The notes beneath the pieces were generated by a model. That model worked only from the letters and a program-made list of their open reading frames with translations, was not told the origin of the DNA and ran no database searches. The position numbers and the translations under genes are program-made. 44,152 nt of DNA from Desulfobacterium sp. (GTDB lineage: Bacteria > Desulfobacterota > Desulfobacteria > Desulfobacterales > Desulfobacteraceae). This document shows, one piece after another, positions 7,436 through 14,886 of this stretch. Each line of letters begins with the position of its first letter. Position 1 is the stretch's first letter. The stretch spans positions 1 to 44,152 of the forward strand of contig JAEINR010000051.1 of NCBI GenBank assembly GCA_016342325.1, written 5' to 3'.

Positions 7436-8794
7436 TCAAACTCCCTGCACACTGCCCCATAGGGAATGGGGATAGGCATGCTCGATTTTTATATCCAGGA
7501 TATCTCCCGGATGGATATCTTCCCCATGGAAATGGACGATTTTTGCTGATTCAGTTCTACCGGTCATCTGGGGAAGATTGCTCTGGCTCGCTTTAGAACT
7601 GTGTCTCTTTTTCTGGCTTTTACCCTCAACAAGCACCCGCACGCACTGGCCCACAAGGGCCATATTCTTCTGTTCCGTCATCTTTTCCTGGAACTCGAGG
7701 AGCTCGTTGAGCCGTGCCATCTTCTCGGCTTCGTCAACGGCATCGGAAAATTTGGCGGCCGGGGCATTGGGTCTGTCAGAGTAGGCAAAGGCAAAGATCC
7801 CGTCAAACTCCACCGCTTTGATGAGATCCATGGTCTGGTCGAACTCCTCCCGGGTCTCCGAGGGAAATCCAATGATCATGTCAGATGAAAGCCCAATGCC
7901 GGGGCACTCTTTCTTGAGCTTTTCGATTCTCTCAAGATAATCCTTGCTGGTGTATCCCCTGTTCATCTTCTTCAATATCCTGTCCGACCCCGACTGAACA
8001 GGAAGATGGAGATGATTGCACACCTTGTCAAGGTCGCGGATGGCATAGATCAACTCGTCGGAAAGGTCCTTGGGATGGGAGGTGGCAAAACGGATCCGCT
8101 CAAGTTTGGGGATCTCGGAAAGCTTTGCAAGCAGCTCGGGAAACGAGCAGATGTTTTCTTTTTGGCCATAGGAGTTCACGTTCTGACCGAGCAGGGTCAC
8201 CTCTTTAAGGCCGGCGTCTGCAAGGATGGTGATCTCCTCGACAATGCTCTCGGGGGTGCGGCTGCGCTCCCGGCCCCTTACATAGGGAACCACGCAATAG
8301 GTGCAGTAGTTGTCGCATCCCTGCATGATGGTGACGAACCGTGACACCTTGTCGTTGTCAAGGCAGTCGAAATCGGGCATGGACTCGTAAATGCCGGTGG
8401 CGTCATCCGTATCGGCAATCTGGGTCTTTCCGGCGAGGATAGCCCGGATGTGCCCTGCAAGGCGGGAGAACGCCTGGGTGCCGAGCACGATGTCAAGATA
8501 GGGACTGCGCTTAAAGGCCTTCTTCCCCTCCTGCTGGGCTACACAGCCCGCCATGACGGTAACAAGGTTGGGTTTTTCCTTTTTTATGGCAGGAATGCGT
8601 CCAAGAAAGCTGAAGGCCTTTTCCTGGGCCTTTTCCCGGATGGAACAGGTGTTGCAAATAACGACGTCCGCCTTGTCCAGGGTGTCGGTCTTTTCATACC
8701 CAAGGCCGCTCAGTATGGAAAAAAATTTTTCCGAGTCATAGGTGTTCATCTGACAGCCAATGGTGTAGATGTATGCGTATCCCTTAAACTTCAT
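7436..8794 (-). CDS. miaB: tRNA-2-methylthio-N6-dimethylallyladenosine synthase MiaB
   Basis: A 452-residue methylthiotransferase. The N-terminal UPF0004 domain has Cys14 (TIGCQMNTYDSEK), Cys50 (ICNTCSIREKAQEK) and Cys84 (MAGCVAQ), which hold one 4Fe-4S cluster. The radical-SAM core has CDNYCTYCVVPYVRGRE with Cys160, 164 and 167. A TRAM-like domain ends the protein. It adds the 2-methylthio group to i6A37 of tRNAs reading UNN codons. The start overlaps the stop of the DUF4911 gene by 11 bases, and map follows, so it is in a housekeeping operon. Overall order and motifs fit MiaB better than RimO or MtaB. Confidence 0.93.
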   Translation of the reverse strand: MKFKGYAYIYTIGCQMNTYDSEKFFSILSGLGYEKTDTLDKADVVICNTCSIREKAQEKAFSFLGRIPAIKKEKPNLVTVMAGCVAQQEGKKAFKRSPYLDIVLGTQAFSRLAGHIRAILAGKTQIADTDDATGIYESMPDFDCLDNDKVSRFVTIMQGCDNYCTYCVVPYVRGRERSRTPESIVEEITILADAGLKEVTLLGQNVNSYGQKENICSFPELLAKLSEIPKLERIRFATSHPKDLSDELIYAIRDLDKVCNHLHLPVQSGSDRILKKMNRGYTSKDYLERIEKLKKECPGIGLSSDMIIGFPSETREEFDQTMDLIKAVEFDGIFAFAYSDRPNAPAAKFSDAVDEAEKMARLNELLEFQEKMTEQKNMALVGQCVRVLVEGKSQKKRHSSKASQSNLPQMTGRTESAKIVHFHGEDIHPGDILDIKIEHAYPHSLWGSVQGV

Positions 8795-8993
8795 TGATCA
8801 TGATATCCTTTTTCAAATCCTCCATCACGGCAACGGCCTCAGGAGAACAGCCGGGAGCAATGGCAAGGCGAACAAGGCCATCTTTTGCGTCCAGGGTGGT
8901 AATGACGGCAAGGTTGTCATAGGCCTCAAAGATAAATTTCAAGAACCCGATTTTGCTTTTTTCCACCCGGTACATCTTATGAACTGTCTGCAT
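8784..8993 (-). CDS. DUF4911 family small protein
   Basis: A 69-residue protein with the signature of DUF4911: KIGFLKFIFEAYDNLAVITTLD near residues 14-35 and LVRLAIAPGCSPEAV near 40-54. Members are found in deltaproteobacteria close to miaB. Function is not known; the fold may be ferredoxin-like, by inference only. It overlaps miaB by 11 bases, so the two are probably co-translated, which hints at a role in translation or tRNA modification. The ribosome binding site before ATG 8993 is weak (GGGG). Confidence 0.75.
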   Translation of the reverse strand: MQTVHKMYRVEKSKIGFLKFIFEAYDNLAVITTLDAKDGLVRLAIAPGCSPEAVAVMEDLKKDIMINEV

Positions 8994-8999
8994 CCAAAC

Positions 9000-9089
9000 C
9001 CCTTATTCGTTGATAAAATCCAAACTTGCTTTATATCACTTTTCGGGGATACTCTTCAACACAAAACTTGGATATTTTACCAATAAGGG
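9000..9089. repeat. Imperfect long inverted repeat (about 90 bp)
   Basis: The left arm 9000-9023 (CCCTTATT, then TAAAATCCAA) is matched by the inverse right arm 9068-9089 (TTGGATATTTTA, then AATAAGGG), with small internal mismatches. It lies between the DUF4911 gene and the small membrane-protein gene. The arms are AT-rich and lack a U-run, so it could be a processed mRNA hairpin, a MITE-like element or a weak terminator. Confidence 0.5.
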
Positions 9090-9150
9090 TGATCATGGAC
9101 GCGCCTTGCACAACGCCTGGGATATCTTGGGATGTCGTTGATCCGGGACC

Positions 9151-9342
9151 TTACAATCCTGAGATTGCAATGGAGAGAACCAGGGCCACACCCACCCACA
9201 GGGCTACTTTCATGGTGTTAAGACAGGTCCTGACCCCGTTGTTTGCCAAGAGCGGCAGGGGATTGTTGAAACCGCCGGTTGAATCTTCCGGGGTTACCAT
9301 GAACATCAAGAAATCGAAAAAACCGTGGTTGAGTGCTGTCAT
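9151..9342 (-). CDS. Small single-pass membrane protein, divergent from lysR
   Basis: A 63-residue protein starting MTALNHGFFDFLMFMV and ending with one clear transmembrane helix (VALWVGVALVLSIAISGL). ATG 9342 is preceded by GGAGG at good spacing, which supports real translation and excludes the in-frame ATG five codons upstream. I do not recognise a family. It is transcribed away from the LysR regulator at 9480 with 137 bases between them, the classic layout for a LysR target. Function unknown. Confidence 0.6.
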   Translation of the reverse strand: MTALNHGFFDFLMFMVTPEDSTGGFNNPLPLLANNGVRTCLNTMKVALWVGVALVLSIAISGL

Positions 9343-9479
9343 TGCCGATACCTCCATTTTTTTTTGTGCAAATCAGGTCAATAGAATGTTTGGTTCCCAT
9401 ACTTACTTCTTGATTTTATAGTTCAGAGAGAGTAACGAGTAAAATTAAACTAACTAAGTCTATTGATTAAGAACAGCTA

Positions 9480-10451
9480 ATGTTACCAGATTTCAACCGG
9501 CTCAAGGTCTTTTTCCACGTCTTCTCCAACCAGAGCATCGTGGCTGCGGCAGCAGAGCTCAACATCACCCAGTCCGCCATCAGCCAGAGCATCCACAAGC
9601 TGGAGGCCGAGATCGACACCCCCCTTTTTACCCGGCTTCACAAACGCCTGGTGCCGACCCTGGCCGGCACCCGGCTGTTTGCCATTGTCGAACCCTTTGT
9701 AAAGGAGCTCGAAATCGGAATCCCTGCCATCAAGCGGGCCAGGGAGGAGCCCCACGGCCTGCTTCGCATCGGCGCCCCCGTGGAGTTCGGCAAACAGTAT
9801 TTTCCATTGATCTTTGCCCAGTTCAGGGAGCAGCACCCCGAGGTGATCTTTGACCTGAAGCTCGACTCCCCGGATGTGCTGCTCTCCCTCACAGGAGAGG
9901 GGGAACTGGACTTCGCCTTTGTGGACGTGTTTCTGACCCAGGAAAAGTTCCGGGATGATATGGGCATATACAGCATGGAACCCTTGATCGACGAAGAAGT
10001 GATCATGGCCTGCTCCCGGGAATACCATGACAAGCACATCGGCCACGACCACTCCTTTGACAACTTGAGATCCAAGGCGTTCATCTCCTGCCAGACCCAT
10101 GGCCTGGACCTGAAAAAGTGGTTCAAGCACCACTTTGAACGCTCGGAAAAGAACCTGAACATCATTCTTTCAGTGGACAACCACCATGCAGTAATCTCGG
10201 CGCTGAAGAGCAGTATGGGACTCGGGGTGGTGGCCTCCCACCTGGTGTGGGACGGGATCCAATCCGGCCGCATCGTTCCCATCACCACCGGCCAAAACGA
10301 GGTGATCAACCGGATCTCCCTGGTTCAGCTCCAGGAAAAGGTTCCCAACCTCACGGAAAAGAGCTTTTTGGCCTTTTTCAAGAACCGCCTTGTCAACACC
10401 GAGATTCTCAAACATTTTTCATACACCACCCGACAGAAGCGCTCGGAATAA
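9480..10451 (+). CDS. LysR-family transcriptional regulator
   Basis: A 323-residue regulator. The N-terminal winged helix-turn-helix covers about residues 5-65 (FHVFSNQSIVAAAAELNITQSAISQSIHKLE), followed by a linker helix and a periplasmic-binding-like effector domain from about residue 90 (LRIGAPVEFGKQYFPLIF). The ligand is not readable from sequence. It diverges from a small membrane-protein gene and has no obvious metabolic partner on its own strand; recJ follows after repeats and its own promoter. ATG 9480 gives a standard LysR N-terminus. Confidence 0.88.
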   Translation: MLPDFNRLKVFFHVFSNQSIVAAAAELNITQSAISQSIHKLEAEIDTPLFTRLHKRLVPTLAGTRLFAIVEPFVKELEIGIPAIKRAREEPHGLLRIGAPVEFGKQYFPLIFAQFREQHPEVIFDLKLDSPDVLLSLTGEGELDFAFVDVFLTQEKFRDDMGIYSMEPLIDEEVIMACSREYHDKHIGHDHSFDNLRSKAFISCQTHGLDLKKWFKHHFERSEKNLNIILSVDNHHAVISALKSSMGLGVVASHLVWDGIQSGRIVPITTGQNEVINRISLVQLQEKVPNLTEKSFLAFFKNRLVNTEILKHFSYTTRQKRSE

Positions 10452-10540
10452 TATGACATTTTCATTCCGGACAGAGCAGGGTGGAATCATTTGACATTTT
10501 TGTTCCCGGCTTAGCAGAGCCGAGCAATTTGACATTCACA
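10452..10540. repeat. Three tandem 38-bp-spaced TGACATT repeats
   Basis: TGACATT occurs at 10454, 10492 and 10530, exactly 38 bases apart. Units one and two also share a following TTCCGG or TTCCCGG element. Read on the other strand the units begin TGTCA(A/T)AT, which resembles the multiple terminal repeats at the ends of IS21-family elements. No transposase is present. Unit two contains a small hairpin, CGGCT/AGCCG. The third unit supplies the -35 box of the recJ promoter. Confidence 0.6.
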
Positions 10541-10557
10541 CCCAGCCTCGATATGCT
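10529..10557 (+). promoter_or_regulatory. Sigma70-type promoter of recJ
   Basis: TTGACA (10529-10534) and TATGCT (10552-10557) are separated by 17 bases and lie just upstream of the recJ ATG at 10582. The -35 box is part of the third TGACATT repeat, so the repeat may have created or captured this promoter. Confidence 0.65.
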
Positions 10558-10581
10558 TACAATTTTTTAGAATGGACTGAC

Positions 10582-12294
10582 ATGGAAACAGAATGGAGAG
10601 AAAAAAAGGCTGACCCATCCACCGTTGCAAGGCTGACCCAGACCCTGGGATGCCATCCCATCGTTGCAACCCTTCTTACAAACAGGGGGATCGACACCCC
10701 TGAAGCGGCAAGGACCTTTCTCAACCCTTCCCTTGAGACCCTGACCAAACCCTTTTCCCTCAAGGACATGGATAAAGCCGTAACCCGTATCATCTCTGCC
10801 GTGGAAAACCGTGAAAAGATCCTGATCTTCGGTGATTTTGACGCGGACGGCGTCACCTCCACCGCAATCCTGAACGACTTCTTAACCCACGTGGATGCAG
10901 AACTCACCTGGTACATCCCCCACAGGACAAAGGAGGGATACGGCCTGAAACTCGAGCACATCACCATGGCCGCTGAGCAGTATGTGGATCTGATCATCAC
11001 GGTGGACTGCGGATCCGACAGCTTTGAAGCCGTTGAAGCGGCCAGGCTCGAGGATATGGACATCATCGTCACCGACCACCACGAGGTACCGGTTCCCCCT
11101 CCCCCTGCCTTTGCCCTGGTCAACCCCAAGCAAACGGATTGCCCGTCAGGGCTTGACCACCTTGCCGGGGTCGGGGTCGCCTTCTACCTTGTCGTCGCCC
11201 TGCGGATGGCCATGCGGGAAAAAGGCGTGTGGCAGGAACTCAAGGAGCCCAACCTGGTCAAGTACTGCGACCTTGTCGCCCTTGGCACCATCGCCGACAT
11301 GGTTCCCCTGGTGGCTGAGAACCGAACCCTCTCCATCGCCGGCATCGACGTGATGCGCCAGGGAAAGCGCCCCGGTCTCAAAGCCCTCTTTGATGTCTCA
11401 CGGATCGACAATACGGTGCTCGACTCCGACGATATTGCCTTCAGGATCGCCCCGAGGATCAATGCCGCAGGCCGGATGTCCCACGCAAGGATCTGCATTG
11501 ACCTGCTCTGCTCCCCGGACAAAAATGGCACTGAGCAAAAGGCGGCACTCCTGGACCAGCTCAACAAAAAACGCCAGCAGACTGAGCAGAGCATAGTTGC
11601 CGACATGGAACAACGGATCGCACGCCACCCCGAACTTGCCCAGGGCAGCGCTCTGGTGATGTCGGACCCCTCCTGGAATCCCGGCGTACTCGGCATTGCC
11701 GCCTCAAAGGCTGCAAGAAAATACGCCTGCCCCGTGGTGCTGATCTCCACCGCACAATCCCCGGCAACCGGATCGTGCAGGAGCGTCAACAGCATCAACA
11801 TACACAAGGCCCTTGGGCAATGCAAAGGGGTGCTCCAACGGTTCGGCGGCCATGCCATGGCGGCCGGCCTCACCATCAAGGAGACCCACATCAAGACCTT
11901 CTCAGCCATGTTCAATGCCGAGATAAGCGCCATGATCAAAGGAAAAGATATTAAAAAGACCCTGGATCTGGACTGCGTCCTTTCCATCGACACCATCACC
12001 AAGGACCTGGTGGAACAGGTGGACCGCCTCAGACCCTTTGGCACCGGCAACCCCGAACCCCTTTTCTACTGTAAAGACGTCACCGTGGTTCGCTCGACCA
12101 TCATCGGCACCCGCCACAGAAAAATGATGCTGGCAAATGCTGCGAACAGTGCAGGACCCACCATGGAAGCCCTTCACTTCAACATCGATAATCCGGACGA
12201 CCTGCCGAACCACTATTCAAAAATTGCCTTTCGAATACGAATGAACCGTTTCAACCGTGGGGTATCTCCCCAGATTATTATCGAGGAGGTATGA
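10582..12294 (+). CDS. recJ: Single-stranded-DNA-specific exonuclease RecJ
   Basis: A 570-residue DHH-family nuclease. Motif I is DFDADG at residues 85-90, with VDCG near 141-144 and the DHH signature TDHHEVP at about 164-170. The DHHA1 domain has a glycine-rich FGGHAMAAGL segment near 415-424, and the C-terminal OB-fold region follows (RPFGTGNPEP). RecJ degrades single-stranded DNA 5' to 3' in recombination and base-excision or mismatch repair, using Mn2+ or Mg2+. Length is normal. It is monocistronic or paired with the small unknown gene 100 bases downstream. Confidence 0.93.
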   Translation: METEWREKKADPSTVARLTQTLGCHPIVATLLTNRGIDTPEAARTFLNPSLETLTKPFSLKDMDKAVTRIISAVENREKILIFGDFDADGVTSTAILNDFLTHVDAELTWYIPHRTKEGYGLKLEHITMAAEQYVDLIITVDCGSDSFEAVEAARLEDMDIIVTDHHEVPVPPPPAFALVNPKQTDCPSGLDHLAGVGVAFYLVVALRMAMREKGVWQELKEPNLVKYCDLVALGTIADMVPLVAENRTLSIAGIDVMRQGKRPGLKALFDVSRIDNTVLDSDDIAFRIAPRINAAGRMSHARICIDLLCSPDKNGTEQKAALLDQLNKKRQQTEQSIVADMEQRIARHPELAQGSALVMSDPSWNPGVLGIAASKAARKYACPVVLISTAQSPATGSCRSVNSINIHKALGQCKGVLQRFGGHAMAAGLTIKETHIKTFSAMFNAEISAMIKGKDIKKTLDLDCVLSIDTITKDLVEQVDRLRPFGTGNPEPLFYCKDVTVVRSTIIGTRHRKMMLANAANSAGPTMEALHFNIDNPDDLPNHYSKIAFRIRMNRFNRGVSPQIIIEEV

Positions 12295-12397
12295 TTTTTA
12301 TCTTGAAACCCAATGGATTTTCAGACTATAAATAACGGACAAACTGTAGTGAATTTTAATAAAACGCACCAACAACGTAAAAATATAAGGACAGTCC

Positions 12398-12826
12398 ATG
12401 GGCAAGACATTCAGTGTAGGAAACCGAGAATCAAAACTACTTTCGAAAATAGAGTCCTCCAAGACACGGGAGAGGGTCAGTACCATCAACGCCGTAAGGG
12501 ACAATGTCGAATCCTTTAGCAACAAGGTCTCCATGAAACTGGTGGAGACGGGACTCATTGAGACGGTGAGCAAGAACTCCATCCAGGAGCAGATCATCAA
12601 ATGCCTTGAAACCCTTTGCAAAGCAGAGGACTTTGACATCGACTTCAAGATCGCTCCATTCAGGGCCCTTGTGTCCAGCCCCAACGTGGTCAGCATCTAC
12701 CTTACCGCCTACGTGGTTGAGACCCTGCTAAACCACAAGGATGTCATCGACATCTTCGGCAGTGACGAAGACATCTACTACTGCATACAGAAAGAGACTG
12801 CCAAGCTCATGGCCGGGCCCAGATAG
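12398..12826 (+). CDS. Conserved-looking protein of unknown function
   Basis: A 142-residue soluble protein without a recognised domain. The first third is rich in Lys, Ser and Thr and probably helical; the middle holds Cys residues (IIKCLETLCKAEDF near 66-79), and the end is YYCIQKETAKLMAGPR. AGGAC lies before ATG 12398. It follows recJ by about 100 bases with no obvious promoter of its own, so co-transcription with recJ is possible. A stable inverted repeat follows its stop. No function can be assigned. Confidence 0.65.
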   Translation: MGKTFSVGNRESKLLSKIESSKTRERVSTINAVRDNVESFSNKVSMKLVETGLIETVSKNSIQEQIIKCLETLCKAEDFDIDFKIAPFRALVSSPNVVSIYLTAYVVETLLNHKDVIDIFGSDEDIYYCIQKETAKLMAGPR

Positions 12827-12848
12827 CGCCTGTATCTAACATTTATTT

Positions 12849-12901
12849 CGGGATGGTATGTTCAACCTGGGAAAACACCTCCTTGTGAGGACACCATCCC
12901 G
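12849..12901. terminator. Inverted repeat after the 142-residue gene (possible terminator or RNA hairpin)
   Basis: CGGGATGGT (12849-12857) pairs with ACCATCCCG (12893-12901), and CCTC/GAGG pairs inside it. It starts about 20 bases after the stop at 12826. There is no U-run on either side, so an intrinsic terminator is only a possibility. Confidence 0.4.
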
Positions 12902-13324
12902 ATCATCTCCTTGTTTTAAGTCGTAAGCGTCGAGCATCCTGCCGGGCGGGATATCGTCCTTTCCACCGACCCCCTCCCGGGTATCGCATCCATTTTTCGC
13001 ATAAATCCGGGAAATCTTATTGACAACAGCGAGCGATGAATCCTGGACAACCCCTTCGCCCCTGGAGTCAACCTCCCGTCGCAGCACGGGATCCCAGACA
13101 GATACCGCCGATTTAAAAGCCCTGCCCGGAAGTATAAGAAAGCCTTAGCACCAGCACCTTACCCCTCTTTTTCCCGGGTTTCACCGGGCGGTACCATATC
13201 CCCGCGACCTAGGACCCAGCCTGCAATCGCCTATCTCCTCAGACATCTCCCATGCAATACGATATGCTAATCGTGTCAACCGGCAAGTGAATCCACGCAC
13301 TGAGGCTTTTTTACTATTTACTGC

Positions 13325-13352
13325 TTGACTTATTAAAATAATGCTATACAAT
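13325..13352 (+). promoter_or_regulatory. Sigma70-type promoter upstream of the 197-residue gene
   Basis: TTGACT (13325-13330) and TACAAT (13347-13352) are 16 bases apart in an AT-rich segment. The gene starts at 13490, leaving a leader of roughly 130 bases. Confidence 0.45.
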
Positions 13353-13489
13353 AACATTACGATAATACAGGAAAAAAATACGGTCCAGTTTCTGAATCGA
13401 TTCAAAATCGCGGATATATTAACGGACACAAACACAACTTTCGGAATCTATATATAGATTTTTTTTATATCGTTATTTCAGGAGGTATC

Positions 13490-14083
13490 ATGAGCGATTT
13501 TTTAAAAAACCTGAGAAGCACGCATAGAGGTTCACAATCCCATCGAGGCTCCCAACAGAGACCTGCGGGGCCCACCCGAAAAGAGATTGGCGAACGTTAT
13601 TCTTCCGGAAATGATAGGAGAGCGGTAATTGACAGGAGGACGCCCCTGCGTTCCCAGCCCCAGAGCCAGTACAAGGAGCCTGATTCACTGCAGGATTCGA
13701 TGCCCGTGATCAAGGATAACCTTGCAACCATGGCATCGAGCCTTGAACGGATGGCAGAAAGCCAGGAGAGCCTGGCCAAGGTACAGGCCGAGCAGCACCA
13801 TGCCGTGAGCACCTTTTTCGAGAACCTGAACCAGATCCTCATGGATAAGATTGTCCCCACCCTGGACGCGGCAAGCACCCCAAGGCCCATCAGAAAAGGC
13901 ACCACCAGTTACGCATCCGGCACCCACCACACCAAGGACGAAGTGATAGGCATCATCCGGGCCATGAGGGAGGAAAGGGCAACCTATGCGGAAATTGCCG
14001 AAGCCCTGACAGAAAAGGGCATACCCACGTTCTCCGGAAGGGGAGACTGGCATGCCCAGACCATACACAGGCTCTGCAAGTAG
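13490..14083 (+). CDS. Unknown protein with recombinase-like C-terminal HTH
   Basis: A 197-residue protein. Residues 1-65 are polar and probably disordered, rich in Arg, Ser and Gln with a repeated HRGSQ. A helical segment runs from about 70 to 120 (coiled-coil-like: SLERMAESQESLAKVQAEQ). The last 45 residues (IIRAMREERATYAEIAEALTEKGIPTFSGRGDWHAQTIHRLCK) resemble the helix-turn-helix of serine recombinases and related DNA-binding tails. AGGAGG stands four bases before ATG. DNA binding is a fair inference; its role is unknown. Its stop codon directly abuts the stop codon of the convergent TetR gene. Confidence 0.65.
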   Translation: MSDFLKNLRSTHRGSQSHRGSQQRPAGPTRKEIGERYSSGNDRRAVIDRRTPLRSQPQSQYKEPDSLQDSMPVIKDNLATMASSLERMAESQESLAKVQAEQHHAVSTFFENLNQILMDKIVPTLDAASTPRPIRKGTTSYASGTHHTKDEVIGIIRAMREERATYAEIAEALTEKGIPTFSGRGDWHAQTIHRLCK

Positions 14084-14716
14084 TTACGGTCTCTTAAAGC
14101 CCGCACCTATGATTTCAAAGGCGGTCTCCAGGGTCTGCCTTACAAAATCCTTTTCATTGTTGAGCTGACGCTTGCTGTCCACCCAGAGCACCACCCCTGA
14201 ATAGGTCGCCCAAAGGATGTCGGCAAGGGCAACCGGATGTTTGTCGATGAAAACACCTTGGTCTATGCCTTCCTGAACAATGGAGGTGATCGCACCCAGG
14301 GCGTCGGAGGAGGTCTGCTTGATCTGTTGGAGGACCTCGCCGGACAGGTTCTTCAACGTCTCCCCGGACTGGAGATGAAATAGATTGATAAGCACCATGG
14401 CGTCAAACTCGTAAACATCAATAAAAGCATCCCTCAGGGCATTGAGCTTGTCTTCCGGCCGCATATCCTTTTCATCGACATACTCCTTTATCTGTGACGT
14501 CAGATACTTTAGGATATCTATGGAGAGGGAGGTGTGAAGTTCCTCCTTGTTCTTGAAATAAAGATAAAGGGTGCCGGGACTCAACTCAGCTTCCCCTGCA
14601 ATCTCTTCCATGGTTGCCCGGTTAAAGCCTTTTGCTGAAAACACAAGTTTTGCTGCCTGCATGATCTGTCTGCGCCGCTGTTCTTTTTCTCTTATTTTGC
14701 GCTCCTGAATTCCCAT
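14084..14716 (-). CDS. TetR-family transcriptional regulator
   Basis: A 210-residue regulator. The N-terminal TetR helix-turn-helix covers about residues 12-58: IMQAAKLVFSAKGFNRATMEEIAGEAELSPGTLYLYFKNKEEL. The C-terminal ligand domain is helical, with LINLFHLQSGETL near the middle. ATG 14716 is chosen over 14728 because GAGGAAA sits just before it. A palindromic candidate operator lies upstream, suggesting autoregulation. It lies downstream of glycogen phosphorylase on the same strand, separated by a terminator-like hairpin. The ligand cannot be read from the sequence. Confidence 0.88.
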   Translation of the reverse strand: MGIQERKIREKEQRRRQIMQAAKLVFSAKGFNRATMEEIAGEAELSPGTLYLYFKNKEELHTSLSIDILKYLTSQIKEYVDEKDMRPEDKLNALRDAFIDVYEFDAMVLINLFHLQSGETLKNLSGEVLQQIKQTSSDALGAITSIVQEGIDQGVFIDKHPVALADILWATYSGVVLWVDSKRQLNNEKDFVRQTLETAFEIIGAGFKRP

Positions 14717-14733
14717 GTCTTTCCTCATCAGAT

Positions 14734-14760
14734 TTTGAATACGATTTATTCTGTATCAAA
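14734..14760. promoter_or_regulatory. Candidate TetR operator (imperfect palindrome)
   Basis: TTTGAATAC (14734-14742) and GTATCAAA (14753-14760) form an imperfect inverted repeat with a 10-base centre, 18 bases upstream of the tetR ATG. Position and symmetry fit an autoregulatory TetR site, but there is no experimental or comparative support. Confidence 0.35.
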
Positions 14761-14820
14761 CGGTTTATTGCATACTAGGACGGCTGAAAAATCGCAAGCA
14801 AAACTTTAAAAAAGTTTCAT

Positions 14821-14856
14821 GAGAAAAAAACAAATCCCCACCCCACGGGGCTGTGG
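14821..14856 (-). terminator. Intrinsic terminator of glycogen phosphorylase
   Basis: On the minus strand a GC-rich hairpin (CCAC/GTGG outside, CCCC/GGGG inside, about 14838-14856) is followed by a T-rich run (complement of 14822-14834). It lies about 30 bases after the phosphorylase stop at 14887. Confidence 0.55.
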
Positions 14857-14886
14857 CCAGATCTTCAAACCTCCGACAAATAAGTA

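Larger units (their letters stand above)
12827..13489. other. 663-base intergenic region, no supported gene
   Basis: This stretch is GC-rich in its left two thirds and AT-rich near 13300-13480. It has the inverted repeat at 12849-12901 and many short GC-rich palindromes on the minus strand (for example GGGATCCC, and CCCGGTGAAACCCGGG). Minus-strand frames of 83 and 84 codons exist but lack ribosome binding sites and recognisable sequence. I found no RNase P, tmRNA or 6S RNA signature. It may hold a structured RNA or a decayed element. Confidence 0.4.

Noticed and set aside
12836-13087. 83-codon minus-strand frame in the long intergenic gap
   Set aside because: No ribosome binding site, no recognisable sequence, and it overlaps a strong inverted repeat.
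12827-13489. RNase P RNA, tmRNA or 6S RNA in the gap
   Set aside because: I looked for the conserved GAGGAAAGTCC block of RNase P, the tRNA-like ends of tmRNA and the 6S bubble pattern, and found none.
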